DNA from: Caenispirillum bisanense
Lineage (GTDB): Bacteria; Pseudomonadota; Alphaproteobacteria; Rhodospirillales; Rhodospirillaceae
Length of the DNA: 64,000 bases
Assembly: GCF_039523075.1 (NCBI RefSeq)
Contig: NZ_BAAAEP010000001.1
Span: forward strand, 186,001-250,000
Direction of reading: 5' to 3'
Shown: in pieces, positions 24,238-34,272 of the stretch
Layout: the number at the start of each line of letters is the position of its first letter
How positions within the stretch are numbered: the stretch's first letter is position 1
Notes under the pieces: model-generated
Databases searched by the model: none
The model's input: the letters and a program-made list of their open reading frames with translations, nothing else
Told to the model about the DNA's origin: nothing
Program-made: the position numbers and the translations under genes

Positions 24238-25779
24238 TTACGCGGAGGGCGCCACCTCGGTGGTCGGGGCGCTGCCGGCTTCCGCCGTGCGCTTGCCCCA
24301 CATCAGGCCGCCATAGACCGCGCCGGCGATGGCGAGGCCGACGAACCAGGCATAGCCGTAGATCGTGGTCCAGAAGGCGCCGATGCCGTCGACCAGGCCG
24401 GCCGCACCCAGGAAGCCGGGCAGGTTCGGCAGGATGCCGACCACCAGGGCGATGACGGCGGCCGGGTTCCAGCCGTTGCTGTAGGTGTAGCGGCCTTCGC
24501 GGAACATGGCCGGCACGTCGGGCTCGGTCTTGCGGATCAGGAAGTAGTCGACGATCAGGATGCCGGCGATGGGGCCGAGCAGGGCCGAATACCCCACCAG
24601 CCAGGTGAACAGATAGCTGCCGGCGCTTTCCAGCAGCTTCCACGGGAACATGGCGATGCCGATGCCGGCGGTGATGTAGCCGCCCATCTTGAAGCTGATC
24701 TTGTTGGGCGCGAGGTTGGAGAAGCCGTAGGCCGGCGCCACCACGTTGGCGGCCAGGTTGGTGGTCAGCGTCGCGATCATCAGCGCGAACAGGGCGATGA
24801 TGACGCCGAAGCCGCCCATCTTGCCGGCCAGCGCCACCGGGTCCCAGATCGGTTCGCCGAAGATGACGACGGTGGCCGAGGTGACGGCGACGCCGATGAA
24901 GGCGAACAGCGCCATGGGCAGCGGCAGGCCGATCATCTGGCCGACCACCTGGTCCTTCTGGCTGCGGGCGAAGCGGGTGAAGTCGGGGATGTTCAGCGCC
25001 ATGGTGGCCCAGAACCCGACCATGGCCGTCAGGCCCGGCCAGAACACTGCCCAGAACTGACCTTCCTTGGCCCCGCCGGCGACGAAGGCCGAGGGGGTGG
25101 AGAGCATCTCGCCGAAGCCGCCGGCCTTCATGTAGGCCCAGGCCAGCAGCGCCAGACCCATCAGCAGCAGGAACGGCGCCGCCAGGTTCTCCAGCCAGCG
25201 GATGGACTCGGTGCCGTGGCGGATGAACCAGACGTGCAGCGCCCAGAAGGCGAGGAAGCACAGCGTCTGGGCGATGTCGATGCCGAGGAAGGGCAGCGGC
25301 TCACCCTTGAAGACGTCGCCGGTCAGGGCGTTCAGGATGACGTAGATCGCCATGCCGCCGACCCAGGTGTTGATGCCGAACCAGCCGCAGGCGACCAGTC
25401 CGCGCATCAGCGCCGGCAGCTTGGCCCCGTGGGTGCCGAAGCTGGAGCGCAGCAGCACCGGGAAGGGGATGCCGTGCTTGGTGCCGGCATGGCCGATCAG
25501 CATCATCGGGATCAGCACGATGACGTTGCCGAGCAGCACCGTCACCACCGCCTGCCACCAGCTCATGCCTTCCGACACGAGCCCGGCCGACAGCATGTAG
25601 GTGGGCACGCAGACCACCATGCCGACCCACAGGGCGGCGATGGACGACCACTGCCACGTCCGCGCCCCCGGTGTGGACGGCGCCAGATCCTCGTTCCAGA
25701 GGGCGGGATCGGCGCCGGCGAAGCGTTCGTGGGCGACGCCGAACTCGTCCTTCACTTCCGTGTATTTTGTCTCGACCAT
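24238..25779 (-). CDS. NCS1 family nucleobase:cation symporter
   Basis: 513 residues, about 12 membrane helices. The N-terminus NEDLAPSTPGARTWQWSSIAALWVGM is the NCS1 hallmark, and the helix pair with GIPFPVLLRSSFGTHG and GWFGINTWVGG is the substrate-site region. NCS1 members take up uracil, thymine, allantoin, cytosine or hydantoins. Its place between preA and hydA makes a pyrimidine base or dihydropyrimidine the likely cargo. Confidence 0.95.
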   Translation of the reverse strand: MVETKYTEVKDEFGVAHERFAGADPALWNEDLAPSTPGARTWQWSSIAALWVGMVVCVPTYMLSAGLVSEGMSWWQAVVTVLLGNVIVLIPMMLIGHAGTKHGIPFPVLLRSSFGTHGAKLPALMRGLVACGWFGINTWVGGMAIYVILNALTGDVFKGEPLPFLGIDIAQTLCFLAFWALHVWFIRHGTESIRWLENLAAPFLLLMGLALLAWAYMKAGGFGEMLSTPSAFVAGGAKEGQFWAVFWPGLTAMVGFWATMALNIPDFTRFARSQKDQVVGQMIGLPLPMALFAFIGVAVTSATVVIFGEPIWDPVALAGKMGGFGVIIALFALMIATLTTNLAANVVAPAYGFSNLAPNKISFKMGGYITAGIGIAMFPWKLLESAGSYLFTWLVGYSALLGPIAGILIVDYFLIRKTEPDVPAMFREGRYTYSNGWNPAAVIALVVGILPNLPGFLGAAGLVDGIGAFWTTIYGYAWFVGLAIAGAVYGGLMWGKRTAEAGSAPTTEVAPSA

Positions 25780-25825
25780 TGTGTGCGCTCCCTGTTTGCG
25801 CAGAGGTGATGCCGGACCCGCTCTT

Positions 25826-27106
25826 TTATGCGGCGGGTTCCTTGCGCATCGGATTATTCGGGTGTTGGGTCCAGTTCAGGTACGTCCTCCCGTCGTCCAC
25901 CCGTTCCATGGTGATGCAGTCCGGAACGGGGCAGGCGAGCATGCAGAGGTTGCAGCCGACGCAATCCTCGTCCACCACCTCGAACTTGCGCATCTCGGCG
26001 CCGTCGGTGTGGTAGCGGATGGCCTGGTGGCTGGTGTCCTCGCAGGCGATATGGCACAGCCCGCACTTGATGCACTTGTCCTGGTCGATGCGGGCCTTGA
26101 TGTCGTAGGCCATGTTGAGCTGGTTCCAGTCGGTGACGTTGCCGACGGCCATGCCGCGGAAGTCCTCGATGGTCCGGTAGCCCTTGGCGTCCATCCAGTT
26201 GTTGAGGCCGTCGATCATATCCTCGACGATGCGGAAACCATAGTGCATCGCTGCGGTACAGACCTGCACGCTGCCGCAGCCGAGGGCGATGTATTCCGCC
26301 GCATCGCGCCAGGTGGAAATGCCGCCGATGCCCGACATGGGCAGGCCGTGCGTCGCCGGGTCGCGGGCGATTTCCGCCACCATGTTGAGCGCGATGGGCT
26401 TCACCGCCGGGCCGCAATAGCCGCCGTGAGTGCCCTTGCCGTCCACCGTCGGGGTCGGCGCCATGATGTCGAGGTCGACCGAGACGATGGAGTTGATGGT
26501 GTTGATGAGCGACACGCCGTCCGCCCCGCCGCGCTTGGCGGCCCGCGCCGGCTGGCGCACGTCGGTGATGTTGGGGGTCAGCTTCACCAGGCAGGGCATG
26601 CGGGAATGCTGCTTCACCCAGCGGGTGACCATCTCCACATACTCCGGCACCTGGCCGACGGCGGCGCCCATGCCGCGTTCGCTCATGCCGTGGGGGCAGC
26701 CGAAGTTGAGTTCGACGCCGTCGCAGCCGGTGTCTTCCACCAGCGGCAGGATGAACTTCCAGTCGTCCTCGTTGCAGGGAACCATCAGACTGACCACCAC
26801 GGCGCGGTCGGGCCACTTGCGCTTGACGTCCTTGATCTCGCGCAGGTTCACCTCCAGCGGGCGGTCGGTGATGAGTTCTATGTTGTTGAGGCCGGCGATG
26901 CGGGTGCCGTTGTAGTCGACGGCGCCGTAGCGCGAGCTGACGTTGACCACCGGCGGGTCGATGCCGAGGGTCTTCCACACCACCCCGCCCCAGCCGGCGC
27001 GGAAGGCGCGTTCGACGTTGTACTGCTTGTCGGTGGGCGGCGCGGAGGCCAGCCAGAACGGGTTCGGCGACCGGATGCCGGCGATGGTGCAGCGAAGATC
27101 CGCCAT
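25826..27106 (-). CDS. preA: NAD-dependent dihydropyrimidine dehydrogenase subunit PreA
   Basis: 426 residues from the ATG at 27106, which has an AGGAGA ribosome site (the longer frame does not). The N-terminal dihydroorotate-dehydrogenase-like FMN barrel contains NPFWLASAPPTDK, ELNFGCPHGMSERGMGAAVGQ and SGIGGISTWRDAAEYI. The C-terminal ferredoxin domain has two 4Fe-4S motifs, CIKCGLCHIACEDTS and CVGCNLCMLACPVPD. With PreT it reduces uracil and thymine with NADH, the first step of the reductive pathway. Confidence 0.97.
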   Translation of the reverse strand: MADLRCTIAGIRSPNPFWLASAPPTDKQYNVERAFRAGWGGVVWKTLGIDPPVVNVSSRYGAVDYNGTRIAGLNNIELITDRPLEVNLREIKDVKRKWPDRAVVVSLMVPCNEDDWKFILPLVEDTGCDGVELNFGCPHGMSERGMGAAVGQVPEYVEMVTRWVKQHSRMPCLVKLTPNITDVRQPARAAKRGGADGVSLINTINSIVSVDLDIMAPTPTVDGKGTHGGYCGPAVKPIALNMVAEIARDPATHGLPMSGIGGISTWRDAAEYIALGCGSVQVCTAAMHYGFRIVEDMIDGLNNWMDAKGYRTIEDFRGMAVGNVTDWNQLNMAYDIKARIDQDKCIKCGLCHIACEDTSHQAIRYHTDGAEMRKFEVVDEDCVGCNLCMLACPVPDCITMERVDDGRTYLNWTQHPNNPMRKEPAA

Positions 27107-27134
27107 GTCGTCGTTCTCCTGTAATCGGGCCGCG

Positions 27135-28532
27135 TCAGGCGGGCAGAGGGGCAGGGGCGAGGGAGCCGGCATCGGCCGCCACGGCGGCGCGCAGCCAGGC
27201 GTCGATGGCGATGGCGGCGCGCTTGCCGTCCTCCACCCCGGCGACGGTCAGATCCTGGCCGCCGGCCACGCAATCGCCGCCGGCCCAGACGCCGGGCAGG
27301 GAGGTGCGGCGGGTTTCGTCCACCTTGATGCGCCCCTTCTCCAGCTCCAGCACCTCGATGCCGCCTTCCTGGATGGCGGCGGGCAGGAAGGTCTGGCCGA
27401 TGGCCTTCAGCACCACGTCGCAGGGGATGACGCGGGTTTCGCCGGTTTCCACCAGCCGGCCGGAGGCATCGGCGGCGGTATAGGCGAACTCGACGCCGGA
27501 AACGGTGCCGCCCTCGGCCAGCACGCGCGTGGGCGCCAGCCAGTGCTTGACGGTGACGCCGTTCACCTGGGCGAATTCCTGCTCCACCCAGGTCGCCGAC
27601 ATCTGCGCCGGGCCGCGGCGGTAGACCAGCGTCACGTCCTCGGCGCCGAGCTTCTTGCTCTGCACGGCGGCATCCACCGCCGTGTTGCCGCCGCCGATGA
27701 CGACGACGCGGCGGCCGACCGGCAGGGCGCTCAGGTCCGGCGCCTGTCGCAGCTCGGCGATGAAGTCGACGGCGTTGCGCACGCCGGGAAGGTCTTCGCC
27801 CTCCGCCCCCAGCGCATTGACGCCGGCAAGGCCGAGGCCGAGGAACACGGCGTCGAACTGCCGCCGCAGGGCGGTGAGGGTGATGTCGCGGCCGAGCACC
27901 ATGCCGGTCTGCACGGTGATGCCGCCGATGGCGAGCAGGTAGTCGACTTCCTTCTGCGCGAAGTCGTCGACGGTCTTGTAGGCGGCGATGCCGTATTCAT
28001 TGAGGCCGCCCAGCTTGTCGCGGGCCTCGAATACCGTCACCTCGTGGCCGAGCATAGCCAGCCGGTGTGCCGCCGACAGGCCGGCCGGGCCGCCGCCGAC
28101 CACGGCGACACGGCGCCCGGTGGGGGCGGCGCGCTCGAACAGCTGGGTGCCGCTGGCGAACAGGGCGTCGGTGGCATAGCGCTGCAGTGCGCCGATCTCC
28201 ACCGGCTTGTGGCCCTCGGCATTGCGGACGCACTTGTCCTCGCACAGGATCTCGGTCGGGCAGACGCGGGCGCACATGCCGCCCATGATGTTGGCCGACA
28301 GGATATCGTGGGCCGAGCCCTTGAGGTTGCCGGTCGAGATCTTGCGGATGAAGCTCGGGATGTCGATGCCGGTCGGGCAGGCCTTGATGCAGGGCGCATC
28401 ATAGCAGTAGTAGCAGCGGCTGGCCTCAATGACGGCGTTCTTGGCGTCCAGCGGCGGGTGGGCGTCGGCGAAGCCGGCGGCCAGCTGATCGGCCGGCAGG
28501 CGGCCGGGCGTGATGTCTCCCGTGTGGGTCAT
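27135..28532 (-). CDS. preT: NAD-dependent dihydropyrimidine dehydrogenase subunit PreT
   Basis: 465 residues from ATG 28532 (GGGGAGA upstream). The N-terminal Fe-S domain has CYYCYDAPCIKACPTGIDIP and CARVCPTEILCEDKCVR. A glutamate-synthase-small-subunit-like FAD domain (VAVVGGGPAGLSAAHRL) and an NAD domain (VVVIGGGNTAVDAAVQ) follow. It passes electrons from NADH to PreA. The gene is 28 nt upstream of preA in the same operon. Confidence 0.97.
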   Translation of the reverse strand: MTHTGDITPGRLPADQLAAGFADAHPPLDAKNAVIEASRCYYCYDAPCIKACPTGIDIPSFIRKISTGNLKGSAHDILSANIMGGMCARVCPTEILCEDKCVRNAEGHKPVEIGALQRYATDALFASGTQLFERAAPTGRRVAVVGGGPAGLSAAHRLAMLGHEVTVFEARDKLGGLNEYGIAAYKTVDDFAQKEVDYLLAIGGITVQTGMVLGRDITLTALRRQFDAVFLGLGLAGVNALGAEGEDLPGVRNAVDFIAELRQAPDLSALPVGRRVVVIGGGNTAVDAAVQSKKLGAEDVTLVYRRGPAQMSATWVEQEFAQVNGVTVKHWLAPTRVLAEGGTVSGVEFAYTAADASGRLVETGETRVIPCDVVLKAIGQTFLPAAIQEGGIEVLELEKGRIKVDETRRTSLPGVWAGGDCVAGGQDLTVAGVEDGKRAAIAIDAWLRAAVAADAGSLAPAPLPA

Positions 28533-28606
28533 GGGATCTCCCCGTTCCGTGTGTCGGATCGTGTGTCTTGTTATGTCTGTGGGGCCGGGCAGTGGGGGGG
28601 GCGGGA

Positions 28607-29878
28607 TCAGGCCGGGGCGGTCTCCTTCACGGTTTCGTTGGCCTTTTGCAGCATGGCGTGCAGCAGCACCTCGCAGCCGGCGGCGACCCATTCCGGGGTG
28701 GCGTCCTCGACCTCGTTGTGGCTGATGCCGTCGATGCAGGGGATGAAGATCATGGCGGTCGGCGCCACGCCGGCCAGGTAGCAGGCGTCGTGGCCGGCGC
28801 CGGAAACCATGTCGCGGTGGCTGAAGCCGCCCTCGGCGACACCCTTGCGCACGGCGGCGACACAGCTGGCCTCGAACTTCACCGGCTTGTAGTAGAAGAT
28901 CTGCTCCAGCTCCGCCGTCAGGCCGATCTCGCCGGCGATGCGGTCGACCTCGGCGCGCAGTTCCTTGTCCATCTCCGCCAGCACGTCGTCGGAGGGGTGG
29001 CGGAAGTCGACGGTGAAGAAGACGCGGCCGGGGATGACGTTGCGGGAGTTGGGGTAGACGTTCATCATGCCGACCGTGGCGCAGGCCAGCGGTGCATGGG
29101 AAAGGCCGATGCGGTTGACCGCATCCACCACCCGCGCTGCGCCCAGCAGGGCATCCTTGCGGCGGCTCATGGGGGTCGGGCCGGCGTGGCTCTCGACGCC
29201 GGTGAAGGTCAGTTCGTACCAGCGCTGGCCCTGCGCGTCGGTGACGACGCCGATGGTCTTGTCCTCGGCCTCCAGGATCGGGCCCTGCTCGATATGGGCC
29301 TCGAAATAGGCGCCGACCGGGTGGGTCTTCCAGGAGGGCTCGTCAGGGCCGGCGTAGCCGATGCGCGCCAGTTCCTCGCCCATGGTCTTGCCGTCCTGGT
29401 CCTTGCGCGTAAGGCCATAGTCGACGTCGAACACGCCGGCGAAGACGCCCGAGGCCACCATGGCGGGGGCGAAGCGCGATCCTTCCTCGTTGGTCCAGAC
29501 CGCCACTTCCACCGGCGCTTCCGTCTCGTAGCCGAGGTCGTTGAGGGTGCGGATCACCTCCAGCCCCGCCAGCACGCCATAGACGCCGTCGAACCGCCCG
29601 CCGGTCGGCTGGCTGTCGAGGTGGGAGCCGGTCATGACCGGCGGCAGGGCCGGGTTCTTCCCCTCGCGGCGGGCGAAGATGTTGCCCATGCGGTCGACGC
29701 GGATGGTGCAGCCGGCCTCCTTGCACCACTGCACGAACAGGTCGCGGCCCTGGCGGTCGAGGTCGGTCAGCGCCAGGCGGCAGACGCCGCCCTTGGGCGT
29801 GGCGCCGATCTTGGCCATCTCCATCAGGCTGTCCCACAGGCGCGGGCCGTTGATCTTCAGGTTGGGAAGGGCGGTCAT
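28607..29878 (-). CDS. M20-family carbamoyl-amidohydrolase (probable beta-ureidopropionase)
   Basis: 423 residues from ATG 29878 (GGGAG ribosome site). It is an M20/M28 zinc-dependent amidohydrolase of the AmaB/HyuC/Pyd3 group: metal ligands in TGSHLDSQPTGGRFDG and WTNEEGSRF, the lid-domain signature HIEQGPILE, the dimerisation-domain ESHAGPTPM, and GAGHDACYLAG. In this operon the substrate should be N-carbamoyl-beta-alanine (or its 2-methyl form), releasing beta-alanine, CO2 and ammonia. N-carbamoyl-L-amino-acid hydrolase is the sequence-level alternative. Confidence 0.92.
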   Translation of the reverse strand: MTALPNLKINGPRLWDSLMEMAKIGATPKGGVCRLALTDLDRQGRDLFVQWCKEAGCTIRVDRMGNIFARREGKNPALPPVMTGSHLDSQPTGGRFDGVYGVLAGLEVIRTLNDLGYETEAPVEVAVWTNEEGSRFAPAMVASGVFAGVFDVDYGLTRKDQDGKTMGEELARIGYAGPDEPSWKTHPVGAYFEAHIEQGPILEAEDKTIGVVTDAQGQRWYELTFTGVESHAGPTPMSRRKDALLGAARVVDAVNRIGLSHAPLACATVGMMNVYPNSRNVIPGRVFFTVDFRHPSDDVLAEMDKELRAEVDRIAGEIGLTAELEQIFYYKPVKFEASCVAAVRKGVAEGGFSHRDMVSGAGHDACYLAGVAPTAMIFIPCIDGISHNEVEDATPEWVAAGCEVLLHAMLQKANETVKETAPA

Positions 29879-30116
29879 CTCGGTTCTGCTCCCTGGTGTG
29901 TCTGGGGGCGGACACGGGCGCGGCCCTGCGGGCAAGCGCCAGGGTTCGCGGCCGATGGGTCGGCCACGGCGGACGGGGCGCACCGGCACCATGCGCAAAC
30001 ACTCCCTCGACGCGGCTTGCTCATGCGGCAAGCGCGGCAGGAGGCGGCATCGTGGGTCACCGGCGCGGACGCAGGATCAGGCAACGGCCGTCATGGCCGG
30101 GCCCGCCTAGCGCGGG

Positions 30117-30155
30117 TCAGGATCTGTAGCTGGTACTGGCGTTGGTGTGGCGCAT
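30117..30155 (-). CDS. possible 12-residue leader peptide upstream of the pyrimidine operon
   Basis: The short ORF reads MRHTNASTSYRS and has an excellent ribosome site (GGGAGA, five nt before ATG). It lies about 240 nt before the first operon gene on the same strand, and a small CCCGC/GCGGG hairpin follows its stop. This would suit a translated leader, but no regulatory codon pattern is obvious. Real translation is uncertain. Confidence 0.35.
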   Translation of the reverse strand: MRHTNASTSYRS

Positions 30156-30349
30156 ATCCGTCTCCCAGTAGCGCCGCCCCGGCCGACCCCGGGGTGGTAC
30201 AAAGACGCGGCGGCGTGTGTTTCCCGCCTTTCCCGCGACGTTCCTTCGTCGGCCCGCCGGCGCCTCCCTTAGGGCCGGTGGACACGGGCTCTTGCTTGTG
30301 GTTTTTGTGGTCAAGGCCCGTTGTCGACGGTTCAATGCTAGTCATCTCC

Positions 30350-30363
30350 TGACCGATCGGTCA
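30350..30363. promoter_or_regulatory. palindromic operator, RutR/TetR type
   Basis: The perfect 14-bp palindrome TGACCGATCGGTCA is close to the RutR consensus TTGACCAnnTGGTCAA known from E. coli. It lies 37 nt before the RutR-like gene's start, fitting autoregulation; a lone half-site TGGTCAA is at 30308-30314. Confidence 0.7.
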
Positions 30364-30399
30364 AGATAGGAAGTGAGCAATTTGGTGGGAAAAAACGCC

Positions 30400-31041
30400 A
30401 TGTCCGCGCCGGTGAAAACCCTGCCGGGAACAAGAAAATCGGCCATCCGGCAGGAAAACCAGGCGCATATCCTGCTGGCGGCTGAAAAGGTGTTTGCCGA
30501 ATACGGCTATAAGGGGGCGACGACCGGCCTGATTGCCGAAGTGGCGGGTGTGCCGAAGGCCAACGTGCACTATTATTTCGGCACCAAGGAAAACTTGTAC
30601 CGCCATGTGCTGGAGGACATCGTCGCCACCTGGTTCGCGGCGGCGGCGGAGTTCGATTCGCTCGACGACCCGGAAGCTGCCATCAGCCACTACGTGCGGC
30701 TGAAGCTGCGGCTGTCGAAGGAGCGGCCGATGGGATCGAAGGTCTTCGCCAACGAGATCATCCACGGCGCCCCCCACCTCATCGGCTACCTTCAGACCAC
30801 CCTGCGGCAATGGGCCGACGCCAAGGCGGCGGTGATCGAGCGCTGGGCGGAGCAGGGCAAGATCCGCCCGGTGGACCCGCGCCACCTGCTGTTCATGATC
30901 TGGGCAACGACGCAGACCTACGCCGACTTCGGCGTCCAGGTGCGGGCGGTGCTGGGCGTGGAGGAACTGACCGACGCCGACTACGAACGGGCGGCGGAAA
31001 CGCTGACGACGGTGATTTTGCGGGGGCTGCTGGCGGGGTGA
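30400..31041 (+). CDS. rutR: TetR-family regulator, RutR-like
   Basis: 213 residues from ATG 30400, almost the length of E. coli RutR; GTG 30373 is an alternative. The TetR helix-turn-helix spans about residues 20-65, with TTGLIAEVAGVPKANVHYYFGTKENLY. The C-terminal domain follows RutR closely: YVRLKLRLSKERPMGSKVF, DPRHLLFMIWATTQTYADFG. RutR binds uracil or thymine and then releases DNA. Being divergent from a uracil/thymine catabolic operon, and preceded by a RutR-like palindrome, it is very probably the pyrimidine-sensing repressor of this locus. Confidence 0.88.
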   Translation: MSAPVKTLPGTRKSAIRQENQAHILLAAEKVFAEYGYKGATTGLIAEVAGVPKANVHYYFGTKENLYRHVLEDIVATWFAAAAEFDSLDDPEAAISHYVRLKLRLSKERPMGSKVFANEIIHGAPHLIGYLQTTLRQWADAKAAVIERWAEQGKIRPVDPRHLLFMIWATTQTYADFGVQVRAVLGVEELTDADYERAAETLTTVILRGLLAG

Positions 31042-31048
31042 GGGAGGG

Positions 31049-31285
31049 TCAGCGGGGAGCCGTAATCTCGAACTCGGCCACCGGGCAGGCTTCCATCACC
31101 TCCACCAGCGTCATGGACGGGCGGCTCAGTCGTTCGAACTCTTCCGCCGAAATGACGACGGCGGCGTCGCGGCCATGCACCGTCACCCGCTGCGGGCCAA
31201 CGTCGCGGGCTTTGCGGATGAGATCCGAAAAGCGGGCCTTGGCATCCTCGGTGGACCAGGCCGGAATGTGGTCGAGATGGCCCAT
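31049..31285 (-). CDS. orphan Phd/YefM-type antitoxin
   Basis: 78 residues. AWSTEDAKARFSDLIRKARDVG is the prevent-host-death N-terminal DNA-binding fold, and PQRVTVHGRDAAVVISAEEFERL is its conserved second half. A toxin gene normally follows or overlaps the antitoxin stop. Here the regulator gene ends 8 nt away on the other strand, and nothing on the upstream side encodes a RelE, Doc or PIN protein. It may be a solitary regulator or the relic of a pair. Confidence 0.88.
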   Translation of the reverse strand: MGHLDHIPAWSTEDAKARFSDLIRKARDVGPQRVTVHGRDAAVVISAEEFERLSRPSMTLVEVMEACPVAEFEITAPR

Positions 31286-31341
31286 GGCATGCTCCTGACG
31301 GGTCTGGTCAGACTATAGCGCACCGCCCCCCGAACACAAAG

Positions 31342-31371
31342 CGGCCCGCGCCAGGGCTTGGGCGCGGGCCG
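31342..31371 (-). terminator. terminator behind the semialdehyde dehydrogenase gene
   Basis: An 11-bp perfect stem CGGCCCGCGCC/GGCGCGGGCCG with an 8-nt loop. On the minus strand it is followed by a loose T-rich stretch. It separates the dehydrogenase transcript from the antitoxin gene. Confidence 0.65.
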
Positions 31372-31456
31372 TAGGTTGGGCGCGGGGTGATGCCGGACCC
31401 CGTGCCGGTTACGGGACGCCACAGGCGTCGCTTGGTCGTAGCGAGTGCCGCAGGCG

Positions 31457-32947
<1,491 letters not shown>

Positions 32948-33007
32948 CAAACGGGTCCTCCCTGGGGATTTTCTTGCGTCAGGCCGCAGTGGCTGTTTCG
33001 GCGGCCC

Positions 33008-34126
33008 TCAGGCCGCTATCGCTTTCTCGGCCGCGGTCAGGTCGTAGCCCAGCGCCTCGGCGACGGCGGGGTGGGTGATCTCGCCATGGCAGACGTTGAG
33101 GCCGTTCATCAGGTGCGGGTCGTCGGCCAGCGCCTGCCGCCAGCCCTTGTCCGCCAGCGCCAGGGCAAACGGCAGGGTGGCGTTGTTGAGGGCGAAGGTG
33201 GAGGTGCGGGCCACACCGCCCGGCATGTTGGCGACGCAGTAATGCACGATGTCGTCGACGATGTAGGTCGGATCGGCATGGGTGGTGGGTTTGGAGGTCT
33301 CGAAGCACCCGCCCTGGTCGATGGCGACGTCGACCACCACCGCGCCCTTGCGCATCTTCGACAGCATGGCGCGGTCCACCAGCTTGGGGGCGGAGGCGCC
33401 CGGCACCAGCACGGCGCCGATCACCAGGTCGGCCTGGCAGACATACTCCTCCACGCTGTCGCGGGTGGAGTAGATGGTCTGCATGCGGCCGCCGAACACC
33501 AGGTCCAGCTCCTTCAGGCGGTTGACCGACTTGTCGAGCACGACCACCTCGGCCTCCAGCCCCATGGCCATCTTGGCGGCATTGGTGCCGACCACGCCGC
33601 CGCCCAGGATCACCACCTTGCCCGAGGGCACCCCCGGCACGCCGCCCAGCAGCACGCCGCGGCCGCCGGCCGATTTCTCCAGCGCCCGGGCGTCGGCCTG
33701 GATGGACATGCGCCCCGCCACCTCCGACATGGGCGCCAGCAGCGGCAGGCCGCCACGGGCGTCGGTGACGGTTTCATAGGCGACGGCGACGCAGCCCGAC
33801 TCCTTCAGCAGCCGCGCCTGCTCCGGGTCCGGCGCCAGGTGGAGGTAGGTGAACAGCAGCTGGCCCTGGCGCAGCATGCGGCATTCGTGCGGCTGCGGTT
33901 CCTTGACCTTCACCACCATCTCGGCCTTGGCGAAGATCTCCTCCGGCGTATCGACGATGCGGGCGCCGGCCGCCGCATAGGCCTCGTCGGTGAGCGCGAT
34001 GGCCCCGCCGGCATTGGCCTGGACCATCACCTCGTGCCCGTGGTGAACCAGTTCACGCACGCTGGCCGGGGTGAGGCCCACCCGATACTCGTGGTTCTTG
34101 ATTTCCTTGGGAACGCCAATGAGCAT
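33008..34126 (-). CDS. ald: alanine dehydrogenase
   Basis: 372 residues from ATG 34126 (GGGAG ribosome site). The N-terminus MLIGVPKEIKNHEYRVGLTP carries the substrate-binding arginine and lysine regions. KVVILGGGVVGTNAAKMAMG is the NAD-binding loop, and VDVAIDQGGCFETSKPTTH is the family signature. It oxidises L-alanine to pyruvate, ammonia and NADH. Next to an omega-transaminase that makes L-alanine from pyruvate, it probably recycles the amino acceptor. Confidence 0.96.
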   Translation of the reverse strand: MLIGVPKEIKNHEYRVGLTPASVRELVHHGHEVMVQANAGGAIALTDEAYAAAGARIVDTPEEIFAKAEMVVKVKEPQPHECRMLRQGQLLFTYLHLAPDPEQARLLKESGCVAVAYETVTDARGGLPLLAPMSEVAGRMSIQADARALEKSAGGRGVLLGGVPGVPSGKVVILGGGVVGTNAAKMAMGLEAEVVVLDKSVNRLKELDLVFGGRMQTIYSTRDSVEEYVCQADLVIGAVLVPGASAPKLVDRAMLSKMRKGAVVVDVAIDQGGCFETSKPTTHADPTYIVDDIVHYCVANMPGGVARTSTFALNNATLPFALALADKGWRQALADDPHLMNGLNVCHGEITHPAVAEALGYDLTAAEKAIAA

Positions 34127-34153
34127 CTGAGGACTCCCTGTCGTGGTGTTGCC

Positions 34154-34264
34154 AACCACCAAGACACCAAGTCACCAAGAGACCGTGCGGGCGGAGATGT
34201 CGAAGACAGGGCCGGGCGGCGCGGCGGTGAAAGTCCTCTTGGTGTCTTTGTGCCTTGGTGGTTG
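34154..34264. repeat. dispersed palindromic repeat, copy B
   Basis: The left arm 34154-34182 (AACCACCAAGACACCAAG and continuing) and the right arm 34234-34264 form an imperfect inverted repeat of about 29 bp with roughly 26 matches and a 51-nt centre. Each arm is about three CACCAAGRC-like nonamers. It fills the gap between the transaminase and ald genes, starting 8 nt past the transaminase stop. The arms match those of copy A at 15868-16047. Confidence 0.75.
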
Positions 34265-34272
34265 ATCCGTCG

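Larger units (their letters stand above)
29879..30399. other. divergent regulatory region between the pyrimidine operon and its regulator
   Basis: 520 nt without an established gene. It holds a 12-codon leader-like ORF on the minus strand (30117-30155), an inverted repeat GGCCGA/TCGGCC (29950-29965), a second one CTTGC/GCAAG near 30010-30030, and a 14-bp palindromic operator next to the regulator gene. An 84-codon minus-strand frame (30091-30345) looks like random GC-rich sequence. Confidence 0.55.

Noticed and set aside
30091..30345. 84-codon minus-strand ORF in the rutR-pyrimidine operon gap
   Set aside because: Basic, low-complexity translation with no ribosome site at its start; only the 12-codon ORF in an overlapping frame has a convincing ribosome site.
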